Source of the DNA: a virus
Length of the DNA: 29,539 nt
IMG/VR virus record: IMGVR_UViG_3300042868_004804
Span: 1-29,539 of that record
Strand: one strand, 5' to 3'
The position numbers and the translations under genes were made by a program. The notes under the pieces are model-generated. The model searched no databases. It was not told the origin of the DNA and was given only the letters and a program-made list of their open reading frames with translations. Positions 26,727 to 29,539 of this stretch are shown in pieces. The stretch's first letter is position 1, and each line of letters opens with the position of its first letter.

Positions 26727-27716
26727 ATGGCTGATGCAGTCGAAGTTATAAATGGTGTTGGTTCTATGTATTCATTTCGTGAACCAGCGTGGCATGGTTT
26801 GGGAACTGTTGTTACAGAAGAACATACCACTCGTGAGGTTATGGACATAGCCCACTTATCAAATTGGAATGTACGTCTTGAAGATGTGCAACTACCTGAA
26901 GATTACACATCAAGTAAATCTAACTTTCTTGTTGTTCGTGACCACCCAGAAGACGGACACCCAGATGTTCTAGCAGTTGTTGGTGAGCGTTACCAGACTT
27001 TGCAGAATGAAGAACTGTTTGCTTTTGCGGATAATCTTCTTGACGGTGCTCGTTGGGAAACAGCAGGTTCATTAAAGAATGGTCGTGTCGTGTTTGGTTC
27101 TCTTGCTCTTGAGCGTGAAACTGTACTTGACCCCAATGGCGTTGCAGATGTTGTTAAGTCATACTTACTTGTAAACACATCACATGACGGTTCGATTGCT
27201 GTTCAAGCGTCAATCACTCCTGTTCGTGTTGTGTGTGCAAATACCCTTAACATGGCTCTTCGAGGTGTCAAGCAGTCTTTCAAGATGCGTCACACATCAA
27301 CACTTGAGGGTCGTATCATGGTTGCAAGAGAAGCACTTGGCTTGGCTAACACTTACATGGACGAGTTTGACAAAATGGCTCAAGAACTTATTGAGAAAGA
27401 AATCACCAAGTCTACTTTTGCAAAGATTGTTGAGACTGCATACCCAATGCCAAAGAAAGATGCAAAGGGTGCAATGACCAAGTGGGAAACCAAGATTGAA
27501 TTGCTTGATGAGATTTTTGCATCAGATACTAATTCAATGATTAACAATACTGCTTGGGGTGCTTTCAACACATTGACTGAAAGACTTGACTGGTATCGTT
27601 CTGCCCGTAATGGCAACAACGAAGGAATCCTTGCAAGTGCATCAGGCTTTGACCCAGTTATCACAGCAGAGAAAAACAAACTACTTTCCATTGTGAAAGA
27701 GGTTGCCTTCGCCTAG
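26727..27716 (+). CDS. DUF932 protein (phage/plasmid-like TIGR03299 type)
   Basis: 329 aa. The family start is clear: FREPAWHGLGTVV, then NWNVRLEDVQLPE, then LAVVGERYQTLQNEELFAFAD, then GSLKNGRVVFGSLAL, with SYLLVNTSHDGSIAVQASITPVRVVCANTLNMAL and FKMRHTSTLEGRIMVAREALG in the centre. This is the full-length DUF932 family common in actinophages and plasmids; its function is unknown, though it is often encoded near replication or small-gene regions. AGGAG lies before the ATG. It is the largest gene of this arm and has its own promoter (11) and a structured element after its end. Confidence 0.9.
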   Translation: MADAVEVINGVGSMYSFREPAWHGLGTVVTEEHTTREVMDIAHLSNWNVRLEDVQLPEDYTSSKSNFLVVRDHPEDGHPDVLAVVGERYQTLQNEELFAFADNLLDGARWETAGSLKNGRVVFGSLALERETVLDPNGVADVVKSYLLVNTSHDGSIAVQASITPVRVVCANTLNMALRGVKQSFKMRHTSTLEGRIMVAREALGLANTYMDEFDKMAQELIEKEITKSTFAKIVETAYPMPKKDAKGAMTKWETKIELLDEIFASDTNSMINNTAWGAFNTLTERLDWYRSARNGNNEGILASASGFDPVITAEKNKLLSIVKEVAFA

Positions 27717-27776
27717 TAGGATAAAATCTGAACGGAAGAGACTCTCAGTTACACAGAGTATAAATAAGGGTAGCAC

Positions 27777-27804
27777 GGTCCTGAGCATGACCACTAAACT
27801 GCTC
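27777..27804 (+). other. Possible structured RNA element, copy 2
   Basis: GGTCCTGAGCATGACC followed by ACTAAACTGCTC. The stem GAGC/GCTC replaces GGGC/GCCC of copy 1, a compensatory base change. GGTC and GACC can pair as a pseudoknot. It lies between the end of the DUF932 gene and module G. ACTCT/AGAGT (27741-27759) forms another small hairpin before it. Confidence 0.55.
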
Positions 27805-27814
27805 ACCATCTATG

Positions 27815-27897
27815 AGCTGCAAAGCCCGCGCCCCCTAATTATTTTATTAATCATTTTATGACGCATTAAGAAATCGCCTGGAATAACCTGGGCAAAA
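27815..27897 (+). repeat. Composite intergenic module G
   Basis: AGCTGCAAAGC can form a GCAA-capped mini-hairpin, then CCGCGCCCC (27826-27834). No DnaA box; an AT-rich insert, CATTAAGAAA, CCTGG twice and GGCAAAAATG lead into promoter 12. Confidence 0.75.
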
Positions 27898-27930
27898 ATG
27901 TCAGACCCTTATGATAGGATACAAAGTATC
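27898..27930 (+). promoter_or_regulatory. TGTCA-N11 promoter 12
   Basis: ATGTCA, GACCCTTATGA (11 nt), TAGGAT, extended -10 TGA. Dyad GATAC-AAA-GTATC (5 bp), different in sequence from all others. Drives the run from 27950 to the window end. Confidence 0.85.
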
Positions 27931-27949
27931 AGCCTACAAAAGGAACAAA

Positions 27950-28114
27950 ATGGATTATAAAAATCTTGCTAGTCAATTAGCAGATGATCTAGTAGAACTA
28001 CATAATGTTGGTGGCATTGAATTAGAACAATGGCAAACTGCTTATGAATTTGTAAAGATTTATTACAATACAGAAGAAATGGTACAAATAGTAATTAGGG
28101 AGAAAAAGGTATGA
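27950..28114 (+). CDS. 54-aa helical acidic protein
   Basis: ATG at 27950 after AAAGGAAC; a longer in-frame reading would begin inside the promoter and is rejected. MDYKNLASQLADDLVELHNV, then LEQWQTAYEFVKIYYNTEEM is helical. Function unknown. Coupled to the next gene by ATGA. Confidence 0.65.
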   Translation: MDYKNLASQLADDLVELHNVGGIELEQWQTAYEFVKIYYNTEEMVQIVIREKKV

Positions 28115-28368
28115 CTTATTTAGTAGCAACAACAGAGATTATTTATTCAGAAGAGGCATTAATTAAAATGATGTTAGATACAGGTGAGTATGGTATTCAT
28201 GGACACCCTATTTCACATGAGGCTATGGTAGAGTTTGTTAAAGATCAAGAATGGCAGATAGAACATAATTTATTCCTTGACAAATTTGATGTACCCGCAC
28301 AGATTTCAATTAAAGATGAAGACGGCACAGACCTATTCTTTGCCAAGAACAGACTGGAGATAGTGTAA
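28111..28368 (+). CDS. 85-aa phage protein of unknown function
   Basis: MTYLVATTEIIYSEEALIKM starts like the protein at 20808 (MTYLV), though the rest differs. A helical region with a His-rich turn (GIHGHPISHEAMVEFVKDQEW) precedes two strands (PAQISIKDEDG, LFFAKNRLEIV). ATGA overlap before and TAATG after. Confidence 0.65.
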   Translation: MTYLVATTEIIYSEEALIKMMLDTGEYGIHGHPISHEAMVEFVKDQEWQIEHNLFLDKFDVPAQISIKDEDGTDLFFAKNRLEIV

Positions 28369-28595
28369 TGTATTTGACAGGAACCTTTCAAGGAACTTTT
28401 GAATCACAATGGTCAATGAAGATAGATCAAAAAGACTGGGAAGCGTATGTAGCAGAGAACCCAGAATTTGACAATGATGATGCTTGGAATCATTTTAAGA
28501 ACCTTGGCTACTATGATGAGTGTGACGACTCTGCTGACTTAGAACAGACAATGATTTCTTTAGAGTATCACGGATTAGAAGTGGAGATTAACTAA
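28368..28595 (+). CDS. 75-aa acidic phage protein
   Basis: MYLTGTFQGTFESQWSMKID, then WEAYVAENPEFDNDDAWNHF, then many Asp and Glu residues. The aromatic-acidic pattern could mimic nucleic acid, but this is only a compositional remark. TAATG overlaps on both sides. Confidence 0.62.
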   Translation: MYLTGTFQGTFESQWSMKIDQKDWEAYVAENPEFDNDDAWNHFKNLGYYDECDDSADLEQTMISLEYHGLEVEIN

Positions 28596-28777
28596 TGTAT
28601 AACTATAATGTAGAGTTTGTATTAGAAGCAATGGTAATTATTACAAGTGTTTCTTTTAATACCCCAGATTTATCTGATGAGTTTATTATTGAAGAAGCGA
28701 GGCAGTCTTTAATAAATAACTATAAGATTGACCCAGAAGTTTTGTATCTACAAGACGTAATTGTACACGAGGTATAG
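28595..28777 (+). CDS. 60-aa phage protein of unknown function
   Basis: A beta-rich start (MYNYNVEFVLEAMVIITSVS) is followed by an acidic helix (DEFIIEEARQSLINNY) and a final strand (LYLQDVIVHEV). Starts in a TAATG overlap. Not recognised. Confidence 0.62.
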   Translation: MYNYNVEFVLEAMVIITSVSFNTPDLSDEFIIEEARQSLINNYKIDPEVLYLQDVIVHEV

Positions 28778-28778
28778 T

Positions 28779-28910
28779 ATGTTGATGAACAAGGTTAAGT
28801 GTTGTATGTGTGACGCTACATTTCTAGAGTATGAAGATGAAATGGTATTTAGTTGCATTGAGTGTGGCAAGGAAGATTATCTAATGGATTTAGGAGAAGT
28901 AGAAGTATGA
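28779..28910 (+). CDS. 43-aa zinc-ribbon-like protein
   Basis: KCCMC near residue 7 and CIEC near residue 27, separated by a strand-rich loop (TFLEYEDEMVFS), form a four-cysteine ribbon, followed by an acidic end. It starts one base after the upstream stop and overlaps the next ATG (ATGA). Fourth small CxxC protein of the right half (with 20083, 22791 and the tail of 25221). Confidence 0.68.
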   Translation: MLMNKVKCCMCDATFLEYEDEMVFSCIECGKEDYLMDLGEVEV

Positions 28911-29131
28911 GTAAGCAATACCATTGGGTGGTTGTATATGATGAAGACTGGGGAGCCTTTATGGTAGATGCAGAGGGAGAACTGCTTGACCGTGATAGAT
29001 TACTTTATAACAAGGAATCAGGTAAATGGGAGTATCTAGAAGAAGATTCAGTAGAAGAAGCTGAATATTACAGGCTAGAAGAAATCCTTGCTTATAACAT
29101 AACAAGACTTGACTTAACAAAGAAAGTGTAG
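28907..29131 (+). CDS. 74-aa acidic phage protein
   Basis: ATG at 28907 in an ATGA overlap; an upstream in-frame extension would lie within the zinc-ribbon gene. MSKQYHWVVVYDEDWGAFMV, then DRDRLLYNKESGKWEYLEED, then a helix. Strongly acidic and aromatic. Function unknown. Confidence 0.65.
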   Translation: MSKQYHWVVVYDEDWGAFMVDAEGELLDRDRLLYNKESGKWEYLEEDSVEEAEYYRLEEILAYNITRLDLTKKV

Positions 29132-29144
29132 TAGGATACGAACT

Positions 29145-29539
29145 ATGAAAACATTAGAAGGCGTTACAGTAGAATACACACAGACAATCCCTACAAGTAA
29201 GCAGATGCCAGAGTTTTATGTGTGGCAAGAGGGCTATGAGTCTTATGCAACCATTACATACCTTGACCGTGTGGTGGAGATTGAACGTGGTGGTGAGATG
29301 CACCTAACAATACCAAACTTAGTTAATGGTGAACTAACAGATGAGTATGGAGTTATTGTTAGATACTCTGACGACTTAGAGGCTGCAGGTATCAACGATG
29401 ACATTCAGTTGCTGCAGTTTATTAAAACTATTAGTAATGCAGGATTTGAAGTGTATCGTATGAATCCGTGGTGGGAACTATTTGCTCACAACGATGACAT
29501 GGGAGAAGTCTATGACACATTCTATGAAGCCGTAGATGC
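29145..29539 (+). CDS. Partial acidic protein of unknown function, runs off the window
   Basis: Begins MKTLEGVTVEYTQTIPTSKQ and continues for 131 codons without a stop to the window edge. It contains FYVWQEGYESYATITYLDRV, IQLLQFIKTISNAGFEVYRM and a Trp-rich NPWWELFAHND. The sequence is acidic with alternating strands and helices; no family is recognised. It follows the 28907 gene after 13 nt without a new promoter, so it is in the promoter-12 operon. The 3' end is missing. Confidence 0.6.
   Translation, partial: MKTLEGVTVEYTQTIPTSKQMPEFYVWQEGYESYATITYLDRVVEIERGGEMHLTIPNLVNGELTDEYGVIVRYSDDLEAAGINDDIQLLQFIKTISNAGFEVYRMNPWWELFAHNDDMGEVYDTFYEAVD

Overview
The window is part of an AT-rich tailed-phage genome. 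A phage is indicated by a long block of tail-fibre and adhesin genes, a holin-like protein, a glycosyltransferase, a B12-dependent ribonucleotide reductase, a lone tRNA-Asp and an arm of very small tightly packed genes. An actinobacterial host is the best inference, from a DUF7455 zinc-ribbon protein, a palindromic SOS box of the actinobacterial/Gram-positive form (TCGAAC-N4-GTTCGA), Crp/GlxR-like sites, TATAAT boxes 6-9 nt before start codons (leaderless style) and extended -10 promoters. The low GC would fit an aquatic streamlined actinobacterium, and the fibre modules resemble those of aquatic phages. Host, lifestyle and tail type cannot be proved from this window.

Left part (1-19.4 kb, almost all minus strand). 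Reading in the direction of transcription (right to left): collagen-like fibre with an Mtd-like N-terminus, Ig-like adhesin, C1q-domain fibre, small tail accessory protein, tail-collar fibre, S74-chaperone fibre, membrane/coiled-coil protein, a BppU-like plus GPQG-motif pair, three large fibre/structural proteins, a second tail-collar fibre, a second BppU-like plus GPQG pair, two more tail proteins, the holin-like protein under a near-perfect consensus promoter, a glycosyltransferase, an amidase-like protein and the ribonucleotide reductase. Two small CxxC-containing genes (2012-2233, 14944-15171) sit on the plus strand inside this block, like morons.

Boundary (19.4-20.8 kb). An AT-rich, mostly gene-free stretch holds direct and inverted repeats, a candidate 26-aa membrane peptide, two leftward small genes (a CxxC protein and a membrane protein) and a dense regulatory region (Crp-like, SOS-like and DnaA-box-like sites).

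Right part (20.8-29.5 kb, plus strand). About 27 small genes fall into about 12 short operons. Each operon has the same unusual promoter: TGTCA, exactly 11 nt, then a TAnnnT -10 box (12 plus-strand sites and 2 on the minus strand), usually with a TGn extended -10, a dyad across the -10 whose arm sequences differ between copies, and a shared CCTAC/AAAGAAAGA leader. Seven of the plus-strand promoters are preceded by a larger repeated module (AGCT...CCGCGCCCC, often a perfect DnaA-box 9-mer, a TTTAAGAA pair, CCCTGAAA). Recognisable proteins here are a free-standing IF-2 N-terminal domain, a DUF1281/YubB-like protein, a DUF932 protein and a widespread MGLDMYL-type phage protein. The rest are unknown small proteins. 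The repeated promoter system is the most likely undescribed system in the window: it looks like a phage-specific early/middle regulon with an architecture comparable to T4 MotA promoters, with each operon carried as an exchangeable cassette.
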